The notes beneath the pieces are model-generated. The model saw only the letters and a program-made list of their open reading frames with translations. It ran no database searches and had not been told where the DNA came from. DNA of 64,000 nt from Paenibacillus_E qinlingensis_A (GTDB lineage Bacteria; Bacillota; Bacilli; Paenibacillales; NBRC-103111). The DNA lies in the NCBI RefSeq assembly GCF_031455095.1, contig NZ_JAVDSB010000009.1, positions 212,739-276,738 on the forward strand, in the 5' to 3' direction. Of the stretch, positions 9,105 to 17,254 are shown one piece after another (within the stretch, counting starts at the first letter, position 1; each line of letters opens with the position of its first letter). Both the position numbers and the translations under genes were made by a program.

Positions 9105-9162
9105 GTATTAATCTTGCAGTATGACATGTAAGGGTACTTAAATGAGAGGGGCATGATTACGG

Positions 9163-10449
9163 ATGACTAAAACACGTTATGCGATTGTAGGTACTGGAGG
9201 AAGAGCTGAATTCTTCTATGGCTCCATGGTAAAGGATTTTCGAGATACATCAGAGCTTGTAGCTATTTGTGATATTAACCAAACACGGATGAATTTCACG
9301 AACGGTTTACTAGCTAATAAATATGAATATCATGCTGTTCCTACGTACAAGGCGGACCAATTCGAAGGAATGATTCGTCAAGAAAAACCAGATACGATCA
9401 TCGTTACAACGGTAGACCGTACACATCATACGTACATTATCAGAGCGATGGAGCTTGGTTGTGACGTTATTTCAGAAAAGCCAATGACCGTTGACGAAGA
9501 GAAATGCCAAGAAATTCTGGATGCGATTAAACGGACAGGCAAACAGCTTCGTGTAACATTTAACTACCGGTACGCTCCGCACAATACGAAAATTCGTGAG
9601 CTCATTATGGACGGAACAATTGGCGATGTGCACTCTGTGCATTTTGAATGGTTGTTAAATACCCAACATGGTGCAGATTACTTCCGCAGATGGCATCGCG
9701 ATAAGCGCAATGGCGGCGGCTTGCTTGTGCATAAGTCAACGCATCACTTTGATCTAGTGAACTTCTGGTTAGGGACACAGCCGGAGACGGTTTTCGCCAT
9801 GGGCGATTTGATGTTCTACGGGAAAGCGAATGCTGAGAAGCGTGGAGAAACGAAGTTTTACCAACGTGCGACGGGGAACGCCTATGCGAAAGAAGATCCT
9901 TTTGCCCTGCATTTAGACAGCAATCCGAATCTGAAGGGCTTGTATTTGGATGCTGAGCATGAAGATGGTTATCAACGTGATCAAAGCGTGTTTGGCGACG
10001 GGATCTCCATTGAAGATACGATGGGTGTGATGGTGCGTTATAAAAATAAAGCAATCCTCACGTATTCCTTGAACGCGTATTTGCCTTGGGAAGGTTTCAG
10101 TGTGAATATCAATGGCAGCAAAGGCCGTATTGAAATGAAAGTTGTTGAGAAGTCCTACGTGAACGCTGGTGGAGAAAAAGCAGATGAGGGTGCGTTGGAA
10201 GGTAAAACCATTACCGTATTCCCAATGTTCGCAGCACCTTATCAAGTAGAGATTGAAGAAGGAGTCGGCGGTCACGGTGGCGGAGATCCTGTATTGTTGA
10301 AAGATATCTTCGATAAGCCATCGGATGACCGATTCAAACGTGCGGCTTCACATGTAGATGGGGCAATGTCCATTCTAACCGGGATTGCTGGCAATATCTC
10401 ACTTCGAACCGGGCAACCAGTTGCTGTAGATAAGCTCGTTAAATTTTAA
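9163..10449 (+). CDS. Gfo/Idh/MocA-family oxidoreductase
   Basis: A 428-residue NAD(P)-dependent sugar dehydrogenase-like protein. The N-terminal Rossmann fold shows GTGGRAEFFYG and VAICDINQTR (about residues 9-45), followed by the family signature SEKPMTVDEEKCQEI (about residue 105) and a C-terminal alpha/beta domain. The segment GGGLLVHKSTHHFDLVNFWLG contains the conserved late histidine pair. The substrate cannot be read from sequence; the family oxidises or epimerises sugars and inositols. The hydrolase gene follows after 21 bases, so both are probably one transcript controlled by the divergent AraC protein. Confidence 0.92.
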   Translation: MTKTRYAIVGTGGRAEFFYGSMVKDFRDTSELVAICDINQTRMNFTNGLLANKYEYHAVPTYKADQFEGMIRQEKPDTIIVTTVDRTHHTYIIRAMELGCDVISEKPMTVDEEKCQEILDAIKRTGKQLRVTFNYRYAPHNTKIRELIMDGTIGDVHSVHFEWLLNTQHGADYFRRWHRDKRNGGGLLVHKSTHHFDLVNFWLGTQPETVFAMGDLMFYGKANAEKRGETKFYQRATGNAYAKEDPFALHLDSNPNLKGLYLDAEHEDGYQRDQSVFGDGISIEDTMGVMVRYKNKAILTYSLNAYLPWEGFSVNINGSKGRIEMKVVEKSYVNAGGEKADEGALEGKTITVFPMFAAPYQVEIEEGVGGHGGGDPVLLKDIFDKPSDDRFKRAASHVDGAMSILTGIAGNISLRTGQPVAVDKLVKF

Positions 10450-10470
10450 GATTTGACGGAGGAATGAACG

Positions 10471-11493
10471 ATGTGGAATCCAGATGCTAGCATGGAGAAT
10501 CTCTATCGTTCCTTCGCATTGAAGCGTGAGCAGCAGCGTGCTGAATGGGCAGAACTGACGAAGGACCAAATGAAAAAGCGTTTGGCGAGTTCATTATCAG
10601 TACCAATGGAAGGGCAGGACGAGCTTCGTCCTGTTCTTCTTGAACGTGTGGTGCTTGAGGATCACGTTCGTGAACGGGTCGAATTTGGTACGTTATGGGG
10701 TTTCCGGGTACCTTGTTATGTGTTGCTGCCGAAGGGAGCGGTGGGGAGATTGCCCGCCGTACTCGCCTTGCATGGGCATGGCTTTGGCAGCAGACAGATC
10801 GTTGGTTTGCGAGCTGATGGCACTGCGCATACAGGTGCAGCGGATGTTCATGGTAATTATGCGTTGGAAATGGTGAGACGTGGCTTCATCGTCGTCGTTC
10901 CGGAAATTATTGGGTTCGGTGACCGGCGATTGGAAGGTGATCAACGTGACGGGCAAGTCGGCAATTCGTCTTGTCAGACGCTTGCCTCCCATCTTATCCT
11001 TTATGGCTTTTCGTTGGCTGGACTGCGTGTGCAAGAAGCAATTCGGGCGCTTGATTATATGGTGTCGCGTGAAGACGTAGATGCAAGTCGAATCGGCTGC
11101 TTCGGGTTCTCGGGGGGCGGGCTGCTTGCTGCCTATACGGCCGCTTTGGATGAACGCATTCGAGCTACGGTTCTATGTGCGTTCACCAATACATTTAAAG
11201 GTAGCATTATGGCGGTGCGACATTGTATTGATAACTATCTACCTGGTGCGCTTGACTACGCAGAGCTTCCTGAATTGATTGGCTTGCTTGCTCCGCGTCC
11301 CTTGTTCATTGCTTCGGGTAAACAGGATCCTATATTTCCTATAGAAACTGTGGAAACGGCCGTCTCGTATTTGGAACAAGTGTATGCGGAAGTTAATGCT
11401 AGTGAACATTTGGGTGTTCATCTCTATGAGGGTGTTCATCAAGTTAATGGGAGTCAGGCGTATCCGTGGTTAGTTGAGGTTTTAAAACGTTGA
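10471..11493 (+). CDS. Alpha/beta hydrolase (dienelactone hydrolase / acetyl esterase type)
   Basis: A 340-residue alpha/beta hydrolase. The oxyanion-hole region is VLALHGHGFGS (about residue 97), the nucleophile elbow GCFGFSGGG (Ser about residue 213), and an acid/His pair is likely in ASGKQDPIFP and YEGVHQVNG. There is no signal peptide, so it acts in the cytosol. Given the oxidoreductase partner and the xyloside-related surroundings it may remove acetyl or other ester groups from imported sugars (inference). Start ATG has GGAGG 7 bases upstream. Confidence 0.82.
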   Translation: MWNPDASMENLYRSFALKREQQRAEWAELTKDQMKKRLASSLSVPMEGQDELRPVLLERVVLEDHVRERVEFGTLWGFRVPCYVLLPKGAVGRLPAVLALHGHGFGSRQIVGLRADGTAHTGAADVHGNYALEMVRRGFIVVVPEIIGFGDRRLEGDQRDGQVGNSSCQTLASHLILYGFSLAGLRVQEAIRALDYMVSREDVDASRIGCFGFSGGGLLAAYTAALDERIRATVLCAFTNTFKGSIMAVRHCIDNYLPGALDYAELPELIGLLAPRPLFIASGKQDPIFPIETVETAVSYLEQVYAEVNASEHLGVHLYEGVHQVNGSQAYPWLVEVLKR

Positions 11494-11496
11494 ATG

Positions 11497-11528
11497 AACA
11501 GGCTGTCCCATCAGTGGGACAGCCTGTT
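11497..11528. terminator. Hairpin between convergent genes
   Basis: A perfect 14-bp stem, AACAGGCTGTCCCA / TGGGACAGCCTGTT with a TCAG loop, lies just after the hydrolase stop and before the end of the converging isomerase-like gene. The T-run is weak, but its position suggests a shared terminator. Confidence 0.75.
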
Positions 11529-11555
11529 GTGCGTTGATAATATATACGAACGCTA

Positions 11556-12365
11556 TTATTGGCCAATCCATACAGGCACTCGGTTGCGGCCCCAGTCACA
11601 TACCTCCCATAAATCAGCCACCGGCTGCCGTGTGTAAGGCAGCGTGTGCATATAGCCTGGGGGACCGAATTCTGGCGTAAATGTAAATTGCTCGACTCCC
11701 GCTGCCTGCCTCGCTTCGTGGATTCGCTTCCACCAGCCTTCGTGCACATGTACTTCTTGGGCGAATTCGGGCGCACGGGGGTCTGACACCTGTGGACCGT
11801 GGATATAACCTACACGACCATGGATATGCAGTGCTCGCTCAATGGCGAGTGATAAATCAGCCTCACTTGCCTGCAGGAACGACTCCGTGACGCATACCCA
11901 ATGGCTGAAATCCGCACATATTTTCAACTCCGGATACGACTTCAGTAGCTTTGCAGTCGTCCATGGTGTGTACATGCAGCGGCTGCGATGTGTCTCGTGG
12001 GCGACGGCTATACCGACATCCACTTCGTTCTGTAACGCGCTTTCAAACAAGCGTAACTGTTCATCGAGTTCCATGCGATCCCGTCCTGTATGACAGTTAA
12101 CGAATAAGGGGCCGTATTCGGCTGCTTGTCGCAATCGCTCGCCAAAAGAAGTGGCATGCTCTGCAGCATGATCCCCGCCGGTAGTTGCCATCTGGGCAAT
12201 ATAGCTCAAACCGTATTCATCGAGTAGGGATCGGAATGCCCCTGGCGTCATTGTATCCGGAACAGGTGCCTCGACGGCATTATATCCACCCTCGCCGATT
12301 CGGCGTATCTTTTCTTCTGTGGTGCCTTCCATACCCCAAAATGCTTTTGCTATGATCGTCTTCAA
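11556..12365 (-). CDS. Sugar phosphate isomerase/epimerase-like TIM barrel
   Basis: A 269-residue protein of the xylose isomerase-like / AP endonuclease 2 fold. Metal ligands expected for the family are visible in order: Glu in AHETHRSR, Asp/His in ADFSHWVC, His in GYIHGPQVSD and Glu in FTPEFGPPGY, so it is probably an active metalloenzyme. Start is TTG at 12365 with AAGGAGG 7 bases upstream. It lies 32 bases after the ferritin-like gene on the same strand and is probably co-transcribed with it. The substrate is unknown. Confidence 0.85.
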   Translation of the reverse strand: MKTIIAKAFWGMEGTTEEKIRRIGEGGYNAVEAPVPDTMTPGAFRSLLDEYGLSYIAQMATTGGDHAAEHATSFGERLRQAAEYGPLFVNCHTGRDRMELDEQLRLFESALQNEVDVGIAVAHETHRSRCMYTPWTTAKLLKSYPELKICADFSHWVCVTESFLQASEADLSLAIERALHIHGRVGYIHGPQVSDPRAPEFAQEVHVHEGWWKRIHEARQAAGVEQFTFTPEFGPPGYMHTLPYTRQPVADLWEVCDWGRNRVPVWIGQ

Positions 12366-12397
12366 GCCTATGCCTCCTTATTGAACTACACGGGTAC

Positions 12398-13747
12398 TTA
12401 ATAACGGTCGTATTTCAAATCCATTGTGGCAAACCCGCAAAATTCAGGAAAGCTTTTCAGGACACCGTTGATTTCTGATTGGGAGTATCCCATTTTTTCC
12501 AAATGCAACTGCTTGGCCTTCTCGGCAACGGACTGCGCAGTAACGAAGTCGTCGATATGTTCGAACAGCTTCGCTCCCCAACGCTTGCCGAACTGAACAT
12601 GCATCCGCTCGTCAGCGATATCATACTCCGATTGCAGCGAAGACAAATTGTCACCGTGATCTTTAAAGGATTCCACGGACTTGCGTTTTTTGATAAACGA
12701 GCATGGCTCCATCACCATCGTTAAGCTTGAATAAAACTCAGGAAATGTTCGCTCCAAATTGTCTGGCGTCAGTGCGGTTGAAGGATGCCAAGAGAAATCT
12801 TCGGTACGGTAGCCCAGCTGCTTTAACCTGCGCACGCCCATTTGGCTGTGACGCGCTTCGTCCCACGTATGGCGAGCGATATCGTGATAGAAGTCCATCG
12901 GCATTTTTTGCACGCCATAATACAAGTACGTGAGACTTTCGGTCGCCGACATTTCGCTGGCATTAATAAATATCATATGTTTTACGCTATCATAGGTTGG
13001 CGAGTTTGGGTCAAACATGGCGCTTTTATATTTGGTCAGATCGACGTGCGGATATTTGGGATCGACAGCCGGATTTGCCGGCACAGGACCCGCAGGGGGA
13101 TGTTGCAGCCGCTCCGCCCAATCCGTCGCTGGACTCCCTCCCTTTGTGAACATTTCGTCCCACATTCGATCAACATACTGCCGCCAACTGTCAAAGCGCA
13201 TACGGCTCACTGAGTCGTCTACGTAAGCGAAGCGGACATGCGGATCTGCCCAATCGATGAGTCGCTTTCGATCCAACTCGATGACCCGCAACGCGTCTAG
13301 CGTCGGCTCCTCTAGAATAGGATCAAGCGCATCAGCGAGCCAAGTATAACGGTTGTAAAGCTTACTCACAAAGCTCCGGTAAGCTAATGCGAATTCGGCA
13401 AAAGCAGGTGCCAGCGACACGGCCAAAAACACTTCTGCGACTCGCTCCGGCGTCCAAGAACGGTCGCTCAGCGCAGCGCCTGGCAGCTCATCAATCCGCT
13501 GTCGAAGCTTTTTCATGTGTTCTGTGTGTAGATAGCCCATGCGGACCAGTTCGCCTTTCCACTCCCAATTAGGGGCAGCTGTTACCCACCCCATCGCCAA
13601 ACGGGATAACTCGAACTCAATCCAATAGCAATCCTTCAGCATAAGCGCGGTATCTACTGGACGAATAAACGCCCCTGTCCGATTTTCTGTGTTATCCAGA
13701 AAGCCCACGTCATTAACGTCGACCATAATTATTTTGTTCGCATCCAT
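12398..13747 (-). CDS. Ferritin-like di-iron protein of unknown function
   Basis: A 449-residue protein not recognised as a named enzyme. The second half has a ferritin-like four-helix pattern: a Glu in NASEMSATES, ExxH in WDEARHSQMG, then a helix with Glu (SVESFKDHG) and ExxH in ADERMHVQFG. The first half (FELSRLAMGW, LHTEHMKKLRQRI) may be a second, diverged helical bundle. Such sites bind two irons and often oxidise a substrate with O2. The frame opens at ATG 13756 directly after AGAGGTG; ATG 13747 has 10 bases of spacing and is preferred. Downstream it pairs with a TIM-barrel isomerase-like gene, and an AraC gene lies upstream on the same strand. Confidence 0.7.
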   Translation of the reverse strand: MDANKIIMVDVNDVGFLDNTENRTGAFIRPVDTALMLKDCYWIEFELSRLAMGWVTAAPNWEWKGELVRMGYLHTEHMKKLRQRIDELPGAALSDRSWTPERVAEVFLAVSLAPAFAEFALAYRSFVSKLYNRYTWLADALDPILEEPTLDALRVIELDRKRLIDWADPHVRFAYVDDSVSRMRFDSWRQYVDRMWDEMFTKGGSPATDWAERLQHPPAGPVPANPAVDPKYPHVDLTKYKSAMFDPNSPTYDSVKHMIFINASEMSATESLTYLYYGVQKMPMDFYHDIARHTWDEARHSQMGVRRLKQLGYRTEDFSWHPSTALTPDNLERTFPEFYSSLTMVMEPCSFIKKRKSVESFKDHGDNLSSLQSEYDIADERMHVQFGKRWGAKLFEHIDDFVTAQSVAEKAKQLHLEKMGYSQSEINGVLKSFPEFCGFATMDLKYDRY

Positions 13748-13874
13748 TGTCATCATGCACCTCTGTTAATGTGATTACATCAACAGTAACAGACAAATCA
13801 TGAACACGCTTGCACACCACTATCTGTTAGTTGGATTATCCTCTACAATTCTTAGAAGGGCATAGATTCTATGG

Positions 13875-14762
13875 TCAAGTCCGCATACTTCTTCGATAAA
13901 AGCTCGGCGACACGCCCGTCATTTCCTTAAAGCATCGGCTAAAATAGGCCATCTCGCCAAATCCAAGGGTCAATGAAATATGCGTGATGGGCTCTTCGCT
14001 CTCACTCAATAGAAGCTTTGCACGATTGATCCGCTCCAACATTTGGTATTGATGAGGTGTCTGCCCTGTGTGTTGCTTGAAAAGCTTGTGTAAATAAGAC
14101 TTGGACAAATGAAAAGTCTCTGCTAGTTCATCCATTAATAACGGCTCATTATGACGGGCTGTTATGTAATCCGCGACCTCCGTCATCAATTGACGATAAG
14201 AAGGTGGGAGTGTCAATCGTTTGGCGAGATCCAAGCTGGCTTGCCTGCCAAGTATTGCAAACAACTCCAACAATCTTGCCTTCACGATCAATTGAAAGTG
14301 AGGACGACGTAGATCAAGCTCCTTCTCGATCGTACGCAGGAGGTATTGGACCGCCTCCATTTCTTCCTTGGACTCCATGTGAAGCTGAACCGCGACAATC
14401 TGCTCCGTTGGAAACCAATTGTCCACTAATCCGGATACAACAGACTCTTGTACCGACAGTTCCCGGAGATAGGACTCATCGACAGATAGTACGATCCGTG
14501 AGTACTCCACTGTCTGGGTTGAGCGGATATAGTGATAAGCATCTGGACGGATGATGGTCAGTTTGCCAGGAACAAACTCAAGTTGTTGTCCATCCACTAC
14601 GCATATTCCGACGGACGAACAAGGGAAGTGAAATTCGTAGCCGTCATGAGCATGGATAAATGCCATCATTGCCGCATCACGCTTGGTTTTGCAATAAACG
14701 GGATAATCGCTAAGCGAACGGTTAAATTCTTGATCTATGACATGGGGCAATTGATTGTCCAT
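13875..14762 (-). CDS. AraC-family regulator
   Basis: A regulator of about 295 residues with an N-terminal sensing domain (AFIHAHDGYEFHFPCSS, KLTIIRPDAYHYI) and two C-terminal HTH motifs (MDELAETFHLSKSYLHKLFK, HISLTLGFGEMAYFSRCFK). The frame opens further up at 14834, but ATG 14762 follows GGAAAGGCG at a usual distance and yields a normal family length. It precedes the ferritin-like/TIM-barrel pair on the same strand with a gap of about 130 bases and is its probable regulator. Confidence 0.88.
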   Translation of the reverse strand: MDNQLPHVIDQEFNRSLSDYPVYCKTKRDAAMMAFIHAHDGYEFHFPCSSVGICVVDGQQLEFVPGKLTIIRPDAYHYIRSTQTVEYSRIVLSVDESYLRELSVQESVVSGLVDNWFPTEQIVAVQLHMESKEEMEAVQYLLRTIEKELDLRRPHFQLIVKARLLELFAILGRQASLDLAKRLTLPPSYRQLMTEVADYITARHNEPLLMDELAETFHLSKSYLHKLFKQHTGQTPHQYQMLERINRAKLLLSESEEPITHISLTLGFGEMAYFSRCFKEMTGVSPSFYRRSMRT

Positions 14763-14852
14763 AGGCACACGCCTTTCCAGTGCCCAAACAAATGCACTTT
14801 CTTTTAATGTACAAAAAATAAGTGAGACTGTCACCCATGCTGTTATAAATAG

Positions 14853-14883
14853 AAAAACTACTGAACAGGGTTCAGTAGTTTTC
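14853..14883 (-). terminator. Terminator after the ymaF-like gene
   Basis: Perfect stem AAAACTACTGAAC / GTTCAGTAGTTTT with a 3-base loop. On the minus strand it is followed by TTTCTATTT, directly downstream of the ymaF-like stop. Confidence 0.85.
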
Positions 14884-14886
14884 TTG

Positions 14887-15267
14887 TCACTTTTTTACCT
14901 TTTGACGGACGATGCTCTCAATAATTAATTTGTGTCCAACGACGACTCCGAGACGAATGACACCTGTTGTTCTTCCAGAAATGATGTGGCGATGTCCATC
15001 TGCAACGTTTGTTGAAATTTGAAAACGATGAAAATGGTTTGGTCCTACACCGATGTTGAGGCCTGTGCGTCCAGAATAGGAATGACGGTGCCCGTCAGCA
15101 GTTGTCGTAATCCCTTGGAAGGTATGGCGGTGTCTACCGTCTTCTGGAATTACGATATCACTCAAATTGCCGAAAGAATGCCGATGATTTTGTACACGAG
15201 ACGTTAAGCCCTCCATGCGATGTCTAAATTGTACAGGACCACCAGATCCTTGTGTGATTTTTGCCAT
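14887..15267 (-). CDS. YmaF-like histidine-rich repeat protein
   Basis: A 126-residue basic protein built from about five repeats, each with an HRH or HxH core: FRHRMEG, NHRHSFG, GRHRHTFQG, GHRHSYSGRT, NHFHRFQI and GHRHIISGRT. This resembles the YmaF family of Bacillus, for which no function is known. There is no signal peptide. The regular His clusters suggest metal binding or a repetitive beta structure, possibly surface- or spore-associated (inference). It is followed by its own terminator. Confidence 0.8.
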   Translation of the reverse strand: MAKITQGSGGPVQFRHRMEGLTSRVQNHRHSFGNLSDIVIPEDGRHRHTFQGITTTADGHRHSYSGRTGLNIGVGPNHFHRFQISTNVADGHRHIISGRTTGVIRLGVVVGHKLIIESIVRQKVKK

Positions 15268-15372
15268 TATTCTATCATCCTTTCAACAAGAGATGATATT
15301 AAAATATGCAAATTATTGTGGACTTGCCCCGGTCGAATGGCTTATACATGTGGAAATCAGTATATACCTACA

Positions 15373-15807
15373 TTATTTGTGTTCCGTACCATTAAGTCGT
15401 GGTGAGTCATATTTTCGAATTTCTTCACGCCAAGAGAGGAAGCCGCTTTCCATGGCTCTGATCAGCATTTCTGCTGTACCTAGATTAGTAGCGAGTGGGA
15501 TTTGTTGAACATCACAAAGGCGAAGGAGTGCAGTAATATCGGGTTCGTGTCCTAACGCTGAGATGGGATCGCGAAAAAAGATAAGCAAATCAATATCATC
15601 CATCGCAATCATAGCCCCGATTTGCTGGTCTCCACCGAATGGACCTGAGCGCAAACGAATGACATCGAGCTTGGCGCTCTCACTAATTCTTCTGCCTGTA
15701 GTGCCCGTTGCATAAAGCTTGTGTTTTTGAAAAATATGCTTATAAGCAATGACAAAGTCCACGAGTAAGTTTTTGTAAACATCATGAGCAACAAGTGCAA
15801 TATTCAT
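15373..15807 (-). CDS. mgsA: Methylglyoxal synthase
   Basis: A 144-residue cytosolic enzyme that converts dihydroxyacetone phosphate to methylglyoxal and phosphate, a bypass of lower glycolysis used when sugar phosphates accumulate. Signature segments are IALVAHD at the start, LYATGTTGRRI, SGPFGGDQQIGAMIA (phosphate binding and catalytic Asp) and FFRDPISALGHEPDI. Length is typical. The start has AAGGAG at a 9-base spacing. A GlnR/TnrA-like box lies just upstream of the ribosome-binding site, unusual for this gene. Confidence 0.96.
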   Translation of the reverse strand: MNIALVAHDVYKNLLVDFVIAYKHIFQKHKLYATGTTGRRISESAKLDVIRLRSGPFGGDQQIGAMIAMDDIDLLIFFRDPISALGHEPDITALLRLCDVQQIPLATNLGTAEMLIRAMESGFLSWREEIRKYDSPRLNGTEHK

Positions 15808-15823
15808 TTTTTCTCGCTCCTTA

Positions 15824-15840
15824 TGTTATATTACATAACA
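15824..15840. promoter_or_regulatory. GlnR/TnrA-type box upstream of mgsA
   Basis: TGTTA-TATTACA-TAACA matches the TGTNA-N7-TNACA consensus of the nitrogen regulators GlnR and TnrA. It lies 2 bases from the mgsA Shine-Dalgarno and downstream of a likely mgsA promoter on the minus strand (TTGAAT-N17-TAATCT, near 15855-15885), where binding could block elongation. Confidence 0.5.
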
Positions 15841-15929
15841 TTTAATTAGGTGTTGAATACAGATTAACTTAATTTTCCGTGAAATTCAATCATTATTTTG
15901 AAAAATTCAGTCAATTATTCATAATTTTA

Positions 15930-15965
15930 TTGTGAAAAGTGATTATTATGTCATATTAACTAACA
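15930..15965. promoter_or_regulatory. GlnR/TnrA-type box overlapping a promoter
   Basis: TGTCA-TATTAAC-TAACA (15949-15965) also matches TGTNA-N7-TNACA. A candidate promoter for the SLOG gene, TTGTGA (15930-15935) with an 18-base spacer to TATTAA (15954-15959), has its -10 inside the box, a classic arrangement for repression. Confidence 0.5.
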
Positions 15966-16048
15966 TTAATTTTATTCAGAGGACGGAATCTTTCTTAATA
16001 GTTCTTTCTATGCTAACCTTTTAGGATAATCAACAAGGGGTGAGTTCC

Positions 16049-16684
16049 TTGAAACGAGTACTTATTACGGGATATAAAGCAAATGAGCTGGGCATATTTT
16101 CGCTAAAGCATCCTGGCATTGCCATAATCAAAAAAGCAATTCAAAAACGACTCATTGCTTTGTTGGATGATGGGCTTGAGTGGGTCGTCGTCTCTGGCCA
16201 ATGGGGCGTAGAGCTCTGGGCAGCAGAAGCTGTGCTTGAATTGAGAGAGAGCACGCATCCCGAGCTTAAGCTAGCTGTCATTACACCATTTCTAGAGCAG
16301 GAGGAGAAGTGGAGCGATGATAAAAAAGGCTGCTATGCGAATGTCATGCAGCGTGCAAATTACGTGAACAGTGTAACGAAGACCAAATATGAGGGACCTT
16401 GGCAATTCAAAGAACGAGACAAGTTTCTATTACGCAATTCAGATGGTATTTTGCTTGTCTATGATGAAGAGACAGAAGGTTCACCGAAATTTATGAAGCT
16501 GCAAGTAGCTCAAATCGCAGCCAACCATACATATCCGATTATGACGATCAACGCTTTTGATTTGCAAAATGTAGCCGAGGATGAACAGGGGGATTATCCT
16601 GGCGACATGCAGGATGACCTGCCAGGTGACTCGGGCAGTACCGGAAGCGGGGGAGATAAGTGGCATTATGATGATGACATCTAG
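16049..16684 (+). CDS. SLOG-family protein (YpsA / DUF1273-like)
   Basis: A 211-residue protein whose N-terminal 180 residues match the YpsA/DUF1273 family of Bacillota: VLITGYKANELGIF, WVVVSGQWGVELWAAE and a late SDGILLVYDEE. This is a Rossmann-like SLOG fold linked to nucleotide-derived ligands; YpsA has been connected with cell division and stress in Bacillus and Staphylococcus. The last 30 residues are an acidic, glycine-rich tail (DYPGDMQDDLPGD). GTG at 16040 overlaps the AAGGGGTGA ribosome-binding site, so TTG 16049 (M-K-R-V-L) is preferred, matching the family start. Confidence 0.85.
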   Translation: MKRVLITGYKANELGIFSLKHPGIAIIKKAIQKRLIALLDDGLEWVVVSGQWGVELWAAEAVLELRESTHPELKLAVITPFLEQEEKWSDDKKGCYANVMQRANYVNSVTKTKYEGPWQFKERDKFLLRNSDGILLVYDEETEGSPKFMKLQVAQIAANHTYPIMTINAFDLQNVAEDEQGDYPGDMQDDLPGDSGSTGSGGDKWHYDDDI

Positions 16685-16831
16685 GCTGACTGACTTCCGA
16701 AAAGAAGGACCTCCAAGCATACCTTCGTGCATAATAGGTACTTCACAAACGTCGAATCAACGTCCCATACACCATAGGAACTCAACTAAGATCAAGCACT
16801 AGCTGAGACGGATATTTGGTGCTGATGTTTT

Positions 16832-16907
16832 GAGAAAATAAAGTATTAGACTGACCTAAGAATTGAAACAGCAGCAGCCATGGACGAGAAAATAAAGTCC
16901 TAGACTG
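16832..16907 (+). repeat. Two copies of a 22-bp repeat
   Basis: GAGAAAATAAAGT followed by two variable bases and TAGACTG occurs at 16832-16853 and 16886-16907. Inverse-oriented copies lie at 28505-28545. The second copy sits in the loop of a CAGCAGCAG / CTGCTGCTG hairpin. Confidence 0.6.
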
Positions 16908-16919
16908 CTGCTGTTTTAT
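16866..16919 (+). terminator. Long-loop hairpin with T-run
   Basis: AAACAGCAGCAG (16866-16877) pairs with CTGCTGCTGTTT (16905-16916), followed by TTATT. The loop is long (about 27 bases), so termination is only probable; it would end the SLOG gene transcript. Confidence 0.45.
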
Positions 16920-17254
16920 TTGAACTAACGTTATCCGTCAGCTTACTCAAATGTTTTTCTACGTTTCCTCTATTTAACCATGTTTCCCTCTATTTAACCA
17001 TGTATTCCTAATTGTTGCGTATCGGCGATAACCGACGAGTAGTGCATATGTCTTGCAAAAAAACGAAAACAAACACAACAATATCGTAAATTTTTTCAAG
17101 CCCAAAAAATTATCTATCGTATATAATGAAATTTGAAAACGCATTCATTGGAACTGAAGGAATGTTCTTTCAAAAGAATCAATCACAGTAGGGTTGGAAT
17201 TATGAAAATAATTCAAGAAGATCTTATTTATTATTATGGAGAAGGGGGAGTAGC
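16920..17254 (+). promoter_or_regulatory. Leader region of the S-layer-type gene
   Basis: This gene-free stretch holds a 20-bp tandem duplication (CTCTATTTAACCATGT at 16968 and 16988), then an AT-rich segment with TATAAT at 17122-17127 but no clear -35. About 125 bases separate it from the start codon, giving a long leader, which is common for S-layer genes. GGAGAAGGGGGAG is the ribosome-binding site. Confidence 0.45.
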
